A stretch of DNA of 64,000 bases from the NCBI GenBank assembly GCA_964482325.1, contig CAYZXD010000007.1:1-64000 (forward strand), given 5' to 3'. The notes below the pieces were generated by a model. That model did no database searches and was not told the origin of the DNA. It saw only the letters and a list, made by a program, of their open reading frames with translations. A program made the position numbers and the translations under genes. Shown one piece after another: positions 51,953 to 60,559 of the stretch. Position 1 is the stretch's first letter. Each line of letters begins with the position of its first letter. Source of the stretch: CAYZJV01 sp964482325 (GTDB lineage Bacteria; Spirochaetota; Spirochaetia; Sphaerochaetales; Sphaerochaetaceae).

Positions 51953-52294
51953 ATTCCACCGTTATATGAAGTACTCCGTGCTCTTTCTGATCCCTCTCGA
52001 TTTCATATAGTAACTTTGCTACTCAGCCGAGATTTCTGTGTGGGTGGACTCGCACGGACGTTAGGGATTTCCGAAGCAGCAGTTTCTCAGCATCTGAAAG
52101 TTTTGAAAGATACCGGATTAGTACGCGGAGTTAAACACGGATACTTCATGCATTATCAGGTGGATCGGAGCGTACTGAATGGGCTTGCAGACGCTCTTGC
52201 CGTGATGACGGAAACACAGCGCGATGAAACAGGATCCTGTCGGCCTCGAGCACCTCAGGACTGTGAGCTGTGTGGTCGCCCAATGAGCAATTGA
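51953..52294 (+). CDS. ArsR-family regulator with proposed ATT start
   Basis: 113 residues if translation begins at ATT 51953. The family N-terminus (PPLYEVLRALSDPSRFHIVTLLL) lies upstream of the first ATG/GTG/TTG (TTG 52016), so a later start would remove the first helices of the winged helix. In this frame a TAG at 51935 is the upstream limit and no standard start lies between. GGAGGT (51942-51947) sits 5 nt from the ATT. The recognition helix is ISEAAVSQHLKVLKDTGLV; FCVGGL resembles the ArsR metal site with one Cys; the tail has CELC. It is followed 22 nt later by the flavoenzyme gene, its likely target. Confidence 0.8.
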   Translation: MPPLYEVLRALSDPSRFHIVTLLLSRDFCVGGLARTLGISEAAVSQHLKVLKDTGLVRGVKHGYFMHYQVDRSVLNGLADALAVMTETQRDETGSCRPRAPQDCELCGRPMSN

Positions 52295-52316
52295 TCATAG
52301 TAAGGAGGCAAAATAC

Positions 52317-53675
52317 ATGCGAAAAATTGATGTACTCGTAGTCGGTGGTGGAGCCAGTGGGTTGCAGGCTGCAATTACCACAAAATCAACGTATCCTGAG
52401 AAGGAAGTGGTTCTCGTGAGAAAAGAACAACAGGTGTTGATTCCCTGTGGTATTCCCTACATTTTCGGGACTCTCAGTGACAGTACTAAGGACATTCTTC
52501 CTGACAAGCTGCTTTCCAGTGTCGGTGTAGAAATTCAGATTGACGAAGTGGTCGATATTCAGGTTGAAGAGCGAACATGCGTAACAAAAAGTGGTGAAAA
52601 CTATATCTATGGGAAACTGATCCTTGCTCTGGGGTCCATCCCCACTCGTCCGAAATGGCTTAAAGGTGCAGACCTTGAGAATGTGTTCACTATCCCGAAA
52701 AATAAAGTATATCTCGATGCGATGTTGGAGAAAATCTCCCAAGCCAAACGTATTGTAGTCGTGGGTGCAGGTTTCATAGGTGTTGAAGTCTCCGACGAGC
52801 TGAACAAGAAGGGATATGAAGTCACTCTGGTTGAGATTGAAAAGACTATTCTCAGCAAAGCCTTTGACGAAGAATTCGGAAAGATTGCCGAAGAGCATCT
52901 CAAGGAACGGGGGGTGAATCTCGTTACTGGAGCGGGTGTTGCCGAGATTACTGCAAAGGATGGAAAAGTAAATGGTATCGTTCTATCATCTGGAAAAAAA
53001 ATTGCAGCCGATGCGGTAGTCCTCTCAATGGGATATGCTCCTAATACTGAAGTGGCAGCAAAAGCTGGTCTGGAGCTGAATGAGTTTGGCTTTATTCGGA
53101 CGTGCGAGTATATGCGTGTGATTCCCTGTTCTACTGACATTGTTGCCGTCGGTGACTGTGCCGAAAAACGGGACTTTGTCACCAGAAAGCTTGATCGTAC
53201 CATGCTTGCTTCAACCGCATGTGCAGAAGCACGGACAGCTGGTATGAATTTATACACACTGAGTCCCTGTAAACCCTTTACCGGCACCATAGCCATCTAT
53301 GCTACAGCTATCGGGGATCATGCGTTTGGTACCGCCGGTATTACCGAAGCTCGTGCAATTCAGGAAGATTTTGCAATTATCAGTGGAAGTTTTACCGGAA
53401 TGGATACCCATCCAGGTAATCTCAGTCATTCACACAAACAGACCGTAAAATTAATCGTTGCCGCAGACTGTGGAATGATTCTCGGGGGAGAAGTCTACGG
53501 TGGGTATAGCACTGGTGAACTCACAAATGCTATCGGATTTCTGATCCAGAATCGTGTTACGGTTAAAGCACTGCTCACTATGCAGATCGGAACACAGCCG
53601 CTACTCACGGGATCTCCTGCCGGTTATCCGCTGATCAAAGCAGCTGAAGTAATTGTAAAGAAGATGCGAAACTAA
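52317..53675 (+). CDS. CoA-disulfide reductase / NADH oxidase-type flavoprotein
   Basis: 452 residues. FAD motif VLVVGGGASGLQAA, NAD motif IVVVGAGFIGVEVSDEL and FAD contact DIVAVGDCAEKRD. The single redox Cys is C44 in LIPCGIPYIFG, typical of CoA-disulfide reductase, NADH oxidase and Nox-like enzymes. Members reduce CoA disulfide, oxygen or polysulfide; which applies is unclear. AAGGAGG precedes the ATG. Paired with arsR. Confidence 0.87.
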   Translation: MRKIDVLVVGGGASGLQAAITTKSTYPEKEVVLVRKEQQVLIPCGIPYIFGTLSDSTKDILPDKLLSSVGVEIQIDEVVDIQVEERTCVTKSGENYIYGKLILALGSIPTRPKWLKGADLENVFTIPKNKVYLDAMLEKISQAKRIVVVGAGFIGVEVSDELNKKGYEVTLVEIEKTILSKAFDEEFGKIAEEHLKERGVNLVTGAGVAEITAKDGKVNGIVLSSGKKIAADAVVLSMGYAPNTEVAAKAGLELNEFGFIRTCEYMRVIPCSTDIVAVGDCAEKRDFVTRKLDRTMLASTACAEARTAGMNLYTLSPCKPFTGTIAIYATAIGDHAFGTAGITEARAIQEDFAIISGSFTGMDTHPGNLSHSHKQTVKLIVAADCGMILGGEVYGGYSTGELTNAIGFLIQNRVTVKALLTMQIGTQPLLTGSPAGYPLIKAAEVIVKKMRN

Positions 53676-53690
53676 TTTCACATGGTATGA

Positions 53691-53713
53691 CCGCAAAGGA
53701 ATTTCCTTTGCGG
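53691..53713 (+). terminator. Strong stem-loop after the flavoenzyme gene
   Basis: A perfect 10-bp stem CCGCAAAGGA / TCCTTTGCGG with a 3-nt loop, 15 nt past the stop. No T run follows, so termination may be Rho-independent-like, bidirectional or only mRNA-stabilising. Confidence 0.5.
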
Positions 53714-53731
53714 CCATCATAGAGGTTCCCC

Positions 53732-54682
53732 ATGTATGTATTTGGACCTGTACCATCCCGACGCTTGGGAATGAGTCTTGGGATTAACACGATTCCTCCC
53801 AAACACTGCTCATATGCCTGTATATATTGCCAACTGGGTAAGGCGATTCATATGGGCACAGAACGACAGGTCTTTCTTGATCCCGAAGAAGTGTTTGAGG
53901 AAGTCAAAGAGCGACTTGCAGCGCTGTATAAACAGGGAGAATCGGTAGATTATCTTACGATTGTCCCTGATGGAGAACCGACACTTGATCTGAATCTTGG
54001 TAAGCTTATCAGGTTGCTCAAATCTCTGGATGTCCCGGTAGCTGTTATCAGTAATGGATCGTTGATATCTCGTCAGGATGTGCAGGACGAGTTATTAGAA
54101 GCTGACTGGGTTTCGCTGAAAATTGATGCAGCACGTGAAGCTACATGGCGTGCGGTTGATCGACCTCATAAGAATCTACACTTAGAAGAGATTCTTGATG
54201 GTATGCGACACTTCTCTGAGCGTTATACACATAAGCTAATGACTGAAACCATGCTAATTGAAGGGTATAATACACATGAAGACCAGCTGATGTTCATCGC
54301 ACAACATCTATCCTCCTGTCGAGTACATACTGCATACATCTCAGTTCCCACCCGTCCCCCGGCTGAATCATATGCCTTCCCTGCTTCTGAAGATGCTCTG
54401 ATGCGGGCCTATCATCATTTCTCCTCAGCTGTTCCCTCGGTGGAACTCATCACGGGATATGAGGGAAATGCATTTAGTGCCACAGGTGACTCGCTCAAGG
54501 ATATTCTCAGTATCACTACGGTACATCCCATGCGGGAAGATGCCGTTCATCAGTTGATTGCACGTAATGGGGATGCTGTTCAACTCCTCGATCAATTGAT
54601 CGAAAACCACAAAATTCTGCAGTCGGAATATCACGGGTATCGGTATTATATGAGAAATCTTTCGCTGAGGAAGCGAAGATGA
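53732..54682 (+). CDS. Radical SAM protein (COG0731-like)
   Basis: 316 residues. FGPVPSRRLGMSLGINTIPPKHC leads to the cluster motif CSYACIYCQLG (C26, C30, C33). SAM-binding GEPTLD near 82 and the rest of the partial TIM barrel follow. The C-terminus (ITTVHPMREDAVHQLIARNGD) contains a small winged-helix-like segment. COG0731 proteins are uncharacterised Fe-S oxidoreductases related to wyosine enzymes; the substrate is unknown. Confidence 0.85.
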   Translation: MYVFGPVPSRRLGMSLGINTIPPKHCSYACIYCQLGKAIHMGTERQVFLDPEEVFEEVKERLAALYKQGESVDYLTIVPDGEPTLDLNLGKLIRLLKSLDVPVAVISNGSLISRQDVQDELLEADWVSLKIDAAREATWRAVDRPHKNLHLEEILDGMRHFSERYTHKLMTETMLIEGYNTHEDQLMFIAQHLSSCRVHTAYISVPTRPPAESYAFPASEDALMRAYHHFSSAVPSVELITGYEGNAFSATGDSLKDILSITTVHPMREDAVHQLIARNGDAVQLLDQLIENHKILQSEYHGYRYYMRNLSLRKRR

Positions 54683-54746
54683 AAGGTAGGCGTTCCCTCA
54701 TTTTTTCACTATATTTTCTCAAAATACAGGAAAAGTGAGGAATACT

Positions 54747-55190
54747 ATGTCAGATGCTCATAGCTATAAAACAAACGTACAGTGGAGTACACAGCGTAAG
54801 GGAAAACTTGGTTCTGCAGGGCTGCCTTCTATTGAGATTGCCACCCCGCCACAGTTTCCCGGAGGACATGAGGGAATCTGGTCTCCGGAACATCTCTTTG
54901 TAGCTTCTGCAGAAATCTGTCTCATGACTACATTTCTTTCAATTGCTGAGAAATCGAAATTGCAGTTTACCAATTACTCTTCAGAAGCTGAAGGGATACT
55001 GGAGAAAACCGATGCCGGTATGGTAATGACAAAAATCGTTATTTATCCCAAAGTGGTGATTGTCCCCGGCGAAGATACCGATAAGGCGGAAAAGATACTG
55101 GAGAAATCGGAAAAGTATTGCTTGATTTCCAATTCAATGAAGACTGAGGTTTCGATTGAACCGAAGATAGTCGTTCGCAAAGAAAACTAA
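54747..55190 (+). CDS. OsmC-family protein
   Basis: 147 residues from ATG 54747, with GTGAGG upstream (an in-frame GTG at 54735 is that site itself). The OsmC fold is seen in PPQFPGGHEGIWSPEHLFVASAEICLMTTFLSIAEKS with the catalytic Cys in EICLMT; the second Cys is in SEKYCLISNSM. Family members reduce organic hydroperoxides with thiol cofactors. It stands between the radical SAM and DUF89 genes. Confidence 0.87.
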   Translation: MSDAHSYKTNVQWSTQRKGKLGSAGLPSIEIATPPQFPGGHEGIWSPEHLFVASAEICLMTTFLSIAEKSKLQFTNYSSEAEGILEKTDAGMVMTKIVIYPKVVIVPGEDTDKAEKILEKSEKYCLISNSMKTEVSIEPKIVVRKEN

Positions 55191-55231
55191 GCTGCATCAG
55201 ATCTCCCCTGAGGCTGTTTTTCTTATGCGTA

Positions 55232-55237
55232 TATAAT
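55232..55237 (+). promoter_or_regulatory. Possible -10 box before the DUF89 gene
   Basis: Perfect TATAAT at 55232-55237, 24 nt before the ATG; no convincing -35 upstream. Confidence 0.3.
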
Positions 55238-55261
55238 CGAACAGGAGGAGATGGTGCTGTT

Positions 55262-56146
55262 ATGAAATCATTTGTTGAGTGTATTCCCTGTTTTTTGCAG
55301 CAGACCATACAGACCGGTCGTCTGTGTGGGTTACCGGATGAAGAACTCAAGAAACTGTTGGGTAAGCTCGGATCGCAGCTAGCTGCCGTATCGTTGGAGG
55401 ATCCTCCTCCGGTAATGGCTGCCAGGCTGCAGAAGACAGTAACCCGTGCGCTTGGTACTCATGATCCGTTACAAGAGGCTAAACAACAAAGTAATGAAGC
55501 TGCTATGGCCTGGTACGACAGTGCCATGCAAATGATTGCTGAATCTCACGATCCGTTACTCACTGCTTTGCAGACAGCAATTGCCGGAAATATTATTGAC
55601 TATGGAGCTATTCACGATATTCAGGTGGAAGAGGAACTTCGACGGATAATGGATCAGGAACGATCTCTGTTACAACATGAGTCGAGTGAGTTATTTGCCT
55701 ATGATCAATTCAAAGAAGATCTGAACGACGTCCGTACGGTACTCTATATTGGTGATAATGCCGGTGAAATTGTTTTTGACAAGGCACTGATCGTAACACT
55801 TCAACGGCTCTATCCCCACCTCGATATTACGTTTGCCACACGGGGGCGACCTATCTTCAATGATATTCTTTTAGAAGATGCCAGCTGGGTAGGCCTCGAT
55901 AAGCTCGTGACGGTGGTCTCCAGTGGAACCGGTACCCCCGGGCTGATACTCAATGAGTCATCGGAGGAATTTCAAAAACTGTTTTCCTCCTCAGATCTGA
56001 TCATCAGCAAGGGACAGGGAAACCTTGAAGGATTATTTGATGTTCCTGGGCCTATCTACTTCCTCTTTGTTGCTAAATGTAAACCAATAGCTGCATTACT
56101 TGGATGTAAGGTACGGGATATTCTGTTGCGAAAACAGCAAGTCTAA
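55262..56146 (+). CDS. DUF89/ARMT1-like metal-dependent protein
   Basis: 294 residues. MKSFVECIPCFLQQT with a CxxC at the N-terminus, then the DUF89 metal-binding motif LYIGDNAGEIVFDKAL near 160 and ISKGQGNLEGLFD near 245. Family members are metal-dependent phosphatases acting on damaged sugar phosphates or protein carboxylate targets. AGGAGGAG lies about 11 nt before the ATG. Confidence 0.87.
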   Translation: MKSFVECIPCFLQQTIQTGRLCGLPDEELKKLLGKLGSQLAAVSLEDPPPVMAARLQKTVTRALGTHDPLQEAKQQSNEAAMAWYDSAMQMIAESHDPLLTALQTAIAGNIIDYGAIHDIQVEEELRRIMDQERSLLQHESSELFAYDQFKEDLNDVRTVLYIGDNAGEIVFDKALIVTLQRLYPHLDITFATRGRPIFNDILLEDASWVGLDKLVTVVSSGTGTPGLILNESSEEFQKLFSSSDLIISKGQGNLEGLFDVPGPIYFLFVAKCKPIAALLGCKVRDILLRKQQV

Positions 56147-56198
56147 TTAATTGAATATCTGCGGTACCACCGATGGCACCGCAGTCCCATTGAAATTA

Positions 56199-56693
56199 TC
56201 AACTCGTATGCTCTCGTTCCTCAATTCGTTTCTTCTGGGTTTTTTCAATTGCATCAACAATCTTCTCATATCCGGTACATCTGCACAGATTTCCAGCAAT
56301 CTGCTTCCGTATTTCTTCCCTTGTTGAGGGAGTCTCTTTTGTGATGATCGGGATTGAAGACATGATGAAGCCGGGAGTACAGAATCCGCACTGGACTGCC
56401 CCCTCGTCAATGAATGCCTGTTGGATATCACTGATCGTACCGCGGGTATCACTGAGTCCCTCAAGGGTAAGAATGTCTTTCCCTTCAGCCCAAACGGCGA
56501 GGTAAATACAGGAATTGAACGGTTTACCATCTATCAGCACGGTACATGCTCCGCATTCGCCAACATCGCAGCCATGTTTAATGCTGAAAAGACCCTCCTG
56601 GCCGCGAAGCATATCAGAGAGAGATGAGCGGACATCAATATGATAGTGTCGTTTTTTACCATTTACAGTACAGGTAACGAGTTTATGGGTCAT
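56199..56693 (-). CDS. xdhC: Xanthine dehydrogenase, [2Fe-2S] subunit
   Basis: 164 residues. Plant-type [2Fe-2S] domain with CDVGECGACTVLIDGKPFNSC and the helical second-cluster domain with QCGFCTPG and CRCTGY. It matches E. coli XdhC. Start ATG 56693 overlaps the xdhB stop by 4 nt (ATGA); an ATG at 56789 lies inside xdhB and is not used. Last gene of xdhA-B-C. Confidence 0.93.
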   Translation of the reverse strand: MTHKLVTCTVNGKKRHYHIDVRSSLSDMLRGQEGLFSIKHGCDVGECGACTVLIDGKPFNSCIYLAVWAEGKDILTLEGLSDTRGTISDIQQAFIDEGAVQCGFCTPGFIMSSIPIITKETPSTREEIRKQIAGNLCRCTGYEKIVDAIEKTQKKRIEEREHTS

Positions 56694-57574
56694 GCGATGG
56701 TTCCTCCTGCTTTTTCGATAGCAATTTTCACTGCTCGTCGTGCCAGTTCCTGAACTAAATGGAGTCTGAATTCCTTGGCAGCACGCCAACTGCTTCTTGG
56801 TGTAACATCAGCTAACGCATGTTCAGCAACTGTTTCCAACAGCTGTGAATTAACCGGTTTCCCCGTTGCTGCCCGCTCTGCTGTAGTAGCTCTCACGGGA
56901 ATGGGAGCGGCAACACCATAGGCAATACGAATCCGCTCTATGGTTGTTTTATCTTCAGAGAGTTTCACATTTGCCGAGCAGCCAAGGGTTGCAATATCCA
57001 TTGCTTTTCTCATGGCGTATTTAATGTAGTGCCCATATGTATGTTCGTAACTCTCTTTTGGAATGCGAATACCGGTTAACAGTTCTCCCGGTCTCAGATC
57101 AACTTTCCCCGGGCCTAAGTTGAATTCCCCATAGGGAAGTTCCCGGGTTCCTTCAAGGCTGGCCAGTTCAAGAACCGCATCATAGGCTTTCAGTGTTGAA
57201 GCAGAATCAGCACTGGTAACGCCATTGCAGATATTCCCCCCGATAGTTCCAATATTTCTGATCTGCGGTCCACCGATCTGGTCTACCGCTTCTCCAAGAA
57301 CCGGGACGTGCTCTTTGATGAGCGGATGCATAGAGACATCGGTAAAGCTGGTCAGCGGACGGATCAGCAACGTGCCATCTTCTTCAAGACAGATCCCGCG
57401 CAGTTCATCGAGCATATAGATGCTGATGAGATCACTTCCGGCAATCTTCTCTTCTCGTAATTTGATGAGAATATCACTACCGCCCGCGAGAAAGAGTGCA
57501 TTCGAATACTGCTTTTTGAGCTCGAGTGCTTCTTGAACGGAATTGGCTTCATACAGATTGGTAAAATTATACAT
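56690..57574 (-). CDS. xdhB: Xanthine dehydrogenase, FAD-binding subunit
   Basis: 294 residues of the CoxM/XdhB FAD family: ALFLAGGSDILIKLR near 30 and IGGPQIRNIGTIGGNICNGVTSADSA near 105 contact FAD. The C-terminal CO-dehydrogenase-type domain follows (TTIERIRIAYGVAAPIPVRATTAE). It lies 12 nt after xdhA. Confidence 0.92.
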   Translation of the reverse strand: MYNFTNLYEANSVQEALELKKQYSNALFLAGGSDILIKLREEKIAGSDLISIYMLDELRGICLEEDGTLLIRPLTSFTDVSMHPLIKEHVPVLGEAVDQIGGPQIRNIGTIGGNICNGVTSADSASTLKAYDAVLELASLEGTRELPYGEFNLGPGKVDLRPGELLTGIRIPKESYEHTYGHYIKYAMRKAMDIATLGCSANVKLSEDKTTIERIRIAYGVAAPIPVRATTAERAATGKPVNSQLLETVAEHALADVTPRSSWRAAKEFRLHLVQELARRAVKIAIEKAGGTIA

Positions 57575-57586
57575 ACTCGTGCTCCC

Positions 57587-59875
57587 TTATTTAATCAGTC
57601 CCGCTTTGGTGAAGGCAAAGAATATTTTCTCCGGATTGAGCGGAATCGAATCGAAGGCTACTCCAGTTGCATTGAGCATAGCATTCCTCAATGCGGGGGC
57701 AACCGGGATAATCGGCGGTTCACCGAGGGCTTTGTTGCCGAACGGTCCCGTGGGATCATGCGGTTCTACAAAATCAGCATGAAGTTCCGGCGTATCGATT
57801 GCCGTCATAAGTTTATAATCAAGAAGATTGTCATTAAGCATTCTTCCCGTTTTCGGGTCAAACTTCAAAAACTCAGAGAGCCCGTAGCCTAATCCCATGC
57901 TCATACCTCCATGGACCTGTCCTTCAGCGGTCTGGCGGTTAATAATGATTCCCGAATCGTGCACATTGACGATATCGAGAACGCGGATCTGGCACATCGG
58001 GATATCGACTTCAATTTCTGCGAAACACACACCGAATGCATAGGTGTTGTCTGCACAGTGATGCGTTTCTTCTGCTGCAATGTGTTCCGATTGCTTGAGG
58101 CTATAACAGGATTCGAGTGCGACATCAGCAACGGAGAGCAGGGGTTCTGTCTGGTTGGTATGTACGATCATATTGTCCCGGATATCAAGATCCCACGGAT
58201 CGCGGTTCAGCATTGTTCCTGCATAAGCGAGTATTTTTGCTTTGAAGGCCTCTGCGGTTTTCTTGACTGCCATACCCGATACATACGTCTGCCGGGATGC
58301 ATAAGCTCCAGTATCATATGGGGTGACATCAGTATCCTGTTTGCTGATCAGATGAATCCGATCAGTTGTAAATCCTGCTGCTTCGGCGGCCATCATGGAG
58401 AACACGGTATCTGCTCCCTGCCCGATCTCGGTAGCGCCGACCTGTAATTGGGCTGAACCATCCTGGTTCAATACCATACGACAGGCAGCTGTTTCGAGAC
58501 TGATGGGATACACGCCTGTTTTGTAACAGAAGATGGCCATACCGACTCCCTTCCGTACCGGGCCATCCTGTTTTGCATAGGCTGCACGTTTTTTGCTGTA
58601 GTCGAGGTATGCATCCCCCTTGTCGATACACTCGGAAAGACCTGTGGAATGACACGTAATCGTAGTTATGGGATCAACGTATCCGAGTTTCATCATATTC
58701 TTTTTGCGAAATTCAATCGGATCGAATCCTGCTTTGTCAATGATATCATCTACATGGGCTTCTAAAGCGAAACCGATCTGCGGTATACCATAGGCGCGCA
58801 TCGCGCCTGCGGTGGGCATATTGGTATACACGGTGTAGGCATCACCTTTAATGGCACCGACTGGGTACATCATCCTGAATCCGTTCACTGCATTGGCTAC
58901 CAGAGCATGAGCATGAGAAGCGTAGGCTCCCTGATTCGAATAGGCTTGTATTGATCGAGCGGCAAATGTGCCATCTTTTTGTATATATGATACGATGTTA
59001 AATTGCATGGCATGGCGGGTTCTAGTACAGGCGAAGGTTTCTTCACGGGTATAGGCCAGTTGTACCACTCTTCCCCCGACACGAGTCGTGAGATAGGCGT
59101 TCAATGGTTCAGTAAGTGCGTCCTGCTTATTACCGAATCCTCCCCCGATGTACGGTTTGATGATCCTGATATCACCGAAACCAACACCCAGTGCCTGTGA
59201 ACAGACTCTTCGTACAATATGGGGAATCTGTGTGGAGCTGACTACGACAATTTTTCCCGCTTCCATATACGCGAAAGAATTAGCATTTTCAATATGACAC
59301 TGCTGTACAATCGGAGTTTCGTAATGGCCCGTTACTTTAATTAGTTCCGGGTCTTTCGAAGCCTCTTCAAAGGATCCGATTTCGTAGGAAGAATGGACGA
59401 TCACATTATCGGGTTTCTCATCGTGAATTGCCCGTGCTCCCGGTTTCATGGCATCTTCAATAGTGAGAATCGGATCATACTCTTCGTAGGTAACTTTAAT
59501 TTTACGTACTGCCTCAATAGCGGCAATTTCCGTTTCTGCGATTACTGCAGCGATATCATCGTGGTAACAACGGATTCGCGTATTGAGAAGCTTCCTATCG
59601 GCAATATCCTGATGTTTCGGATCTGTTGACCAGGGGTGTCCGGCTGTGGGGAACTGGATATCGGGAACATCAAAACAGGTCACGATGTCCACAACCCCCG
59701 GAACTTCCCAGGCTGCGGATAGATCAAAAGATTTTACGACTCCGTGGGCAATGGTACTATGCAGTACCTTGGCTATCAGTGCATGTGCACTGAGTAGATC
59801 CTCTGTATATGCTGCGGTACCGGTTACTTTTTCCTTTGCGTCCACTCGTGATAGCGGTGTACCGATAATTCCCAT
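57587..59875 (-). CDS. xdhA: Xanthine dehydrogenase, molybdopterin-binding subunit
   Basis: 762 residues, close in pattern to E. coli XdhA: TAGHPWSTDP, QCHIENANSFAYME, STQIPHIVRR, IIKPYIGGGFGNKQD (Mo-pterin), TNMPTAGAMRAYGIPQ, GQGADTVFS, DTDVTPYDTGAYASRQ. The catalytic Glu is kept in GNKALGEPPIIPVAPALRNA. Oxidises hypoxanthine/xanthine with NAD. GGGAGGAGAT precedes the ATG. First gene of xdhA-B-C. No Mo-cofactor genes are in the window. Confidence 0.93.
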   Translation of the reverse strand: MGIIGTPLSRVDAKEKVTGTAAYTEDLLSAHALIAKVLHSTIAHGVVKSFDLSAAWEVPGVVDIVTCFDVPDIQFPTAGHPWSTDPKHQDIADRKLLNTRIRCYHDDIAAVIAETEIAAIEAVRKIKVTYEEYDPILTIEDAMKPGARAIHDEKPDNVIVHSSYEIGSFEEASKDPELIKVTGHYETPIVQQCHIENANSFAYMEAGKIVVVSSTQIPHIVRRVCSQALGVGFGDIRIIKPYIGGGFGNKQDALTEPLNAYLTTRVGGRVVQLAYTREETFACTRTRHAMQFNIVSYIQKDGTFAARSIQAYSNQGAYASHAHALVANAVNGFRMMYPVGAIKGDAYTVYTNMPTAGAMRAYGIPQIGFALEAHVDDIIDKAGFDPIEFRKKNMMKLGYVDPITTITCHSTGLSECIDKGDAYLDYSKKRAAYAKQDGPVRKGVGMAIFCYKTGVYPISLETAACRMVLNQDGSAQLQVGATEIGQGADTVFSMMAAEAAGFTTDRIHLISKQDTDVTPYDTGAYASRQTYVSGMAVKKTAEAFKAKILAYAGTMLNRDPWDLDIRDNMIVHTNQTEPLLSVADVALESCYSLKQSEHIAAEETHHCADNTYAFGVCFAEIEVDIPMCQIRVLDIVNVHDSGIIINRQTAEGQVHGGMSMGLGYGLSEFLKFDPKTGRMLNDNLLDYKLMTAIDTPELHADFVEPHDPTGPFGNKALGEPPIIPVAPALRNAMLNATGVAFDSIPLNPEKIFFAFTKAGLIK

Positions 59876-59990
59876 GATCTCCTCCCTCTCTGACAGTCTC
59901 TCGGGACTAAGGATGAACTTTCACTTGCTCGAAGCAGTTATTCCCGGTCCTCACAGCGTCCCGGTGCAGAAAGTATCTGCTGTAATGGTA

Positions 59991-60010
59991 CAACAAATCG
60001 CAACAAATTC
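59991..60010. repeat. Short direct repeat between xdhA and the GCAxxG gene
   Basis: CAACAAATCG and CAACAAATTC, in tandem with a 10-bp period, in the divergent intergenic region. A 10-bp period (one helical turn) is typical of activator sites. Function is not shown. Confidence 0.35.
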
Positions 60011-60094
60011 AAGCAGTTTCAATCAATAGTACTGTGAATTGATAGGATATGTCTACTTGACGGAACGGTGTTGCCGGTACACACTGGTCACATT

Positions 60095-60559
60095 ATGAAT
60101 TATCGCGATCTCATTACCTATTATTTTCTCAGACCGGAAAACACCTACGGATGCGCTGAGACAACCTATATTGTACTGAAACGGCTGTATGGCCTGCCTG
60201 AATCAGAGAACAGCAGCGCTGCTATGGTGCTGAACGGGGGCTTTGCCTATCGAGGAGGCCTCTGTGGTGCACTAAGTGGAGCTGCTCTTGCAGTTGGACA
60301 ACTTGCCGAACGCATGCTTGATGATCACGCCATTGCAAAGCGGAAGTCGCGTCAAGTTATGATTGATCTGATGACGCAGTTCTCAGAACAATTCGGATCG
60401 GTTGATTGCAGTGCGCTCAGTGGATTCGATTTTTCGGTACCGGGAGAACATGATCAGTTCATCGAAGCGGGGAAGTGGAAGAAAGACTGTACCGATCAGA
60501 TCCTTTTTGTTGTTGAACGTCTTGCGAACTTATCGTTTACATCTGATGAAGCTGATTAA
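60095..60559 (+). CDS. C_GCAxxG_C_C-family redox protein
   Basis: 154 residues from ATG 60095; no Shine-Dalgarno is obvious. The family motif appears as YGCAETTYIVLKRLYG near 20 with GGFAYRGGLCGALSGAALAVG and DCSALSGF near 110: the widely spaced Cys set of the PF09719 group, small redox-active proteins of unknown role. It is divergent from xdhA and convergent with the Tm-1-like gene (23-nt overlap). Confidence 0.8.
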   Translation: MNYRDLITYYFLRPENTYGCAETTYIVLKRLYGLPESENSSAAMVLNGGFAYRGGLCGALSGAALAVGQLAERMLDDHAIAKRKSRQVMIDLMTQFSEQFGSVDCSALSGFDFSVPGEHDQFIEAGKWKKDCTDQILFVVERLANLSFTSDEAD

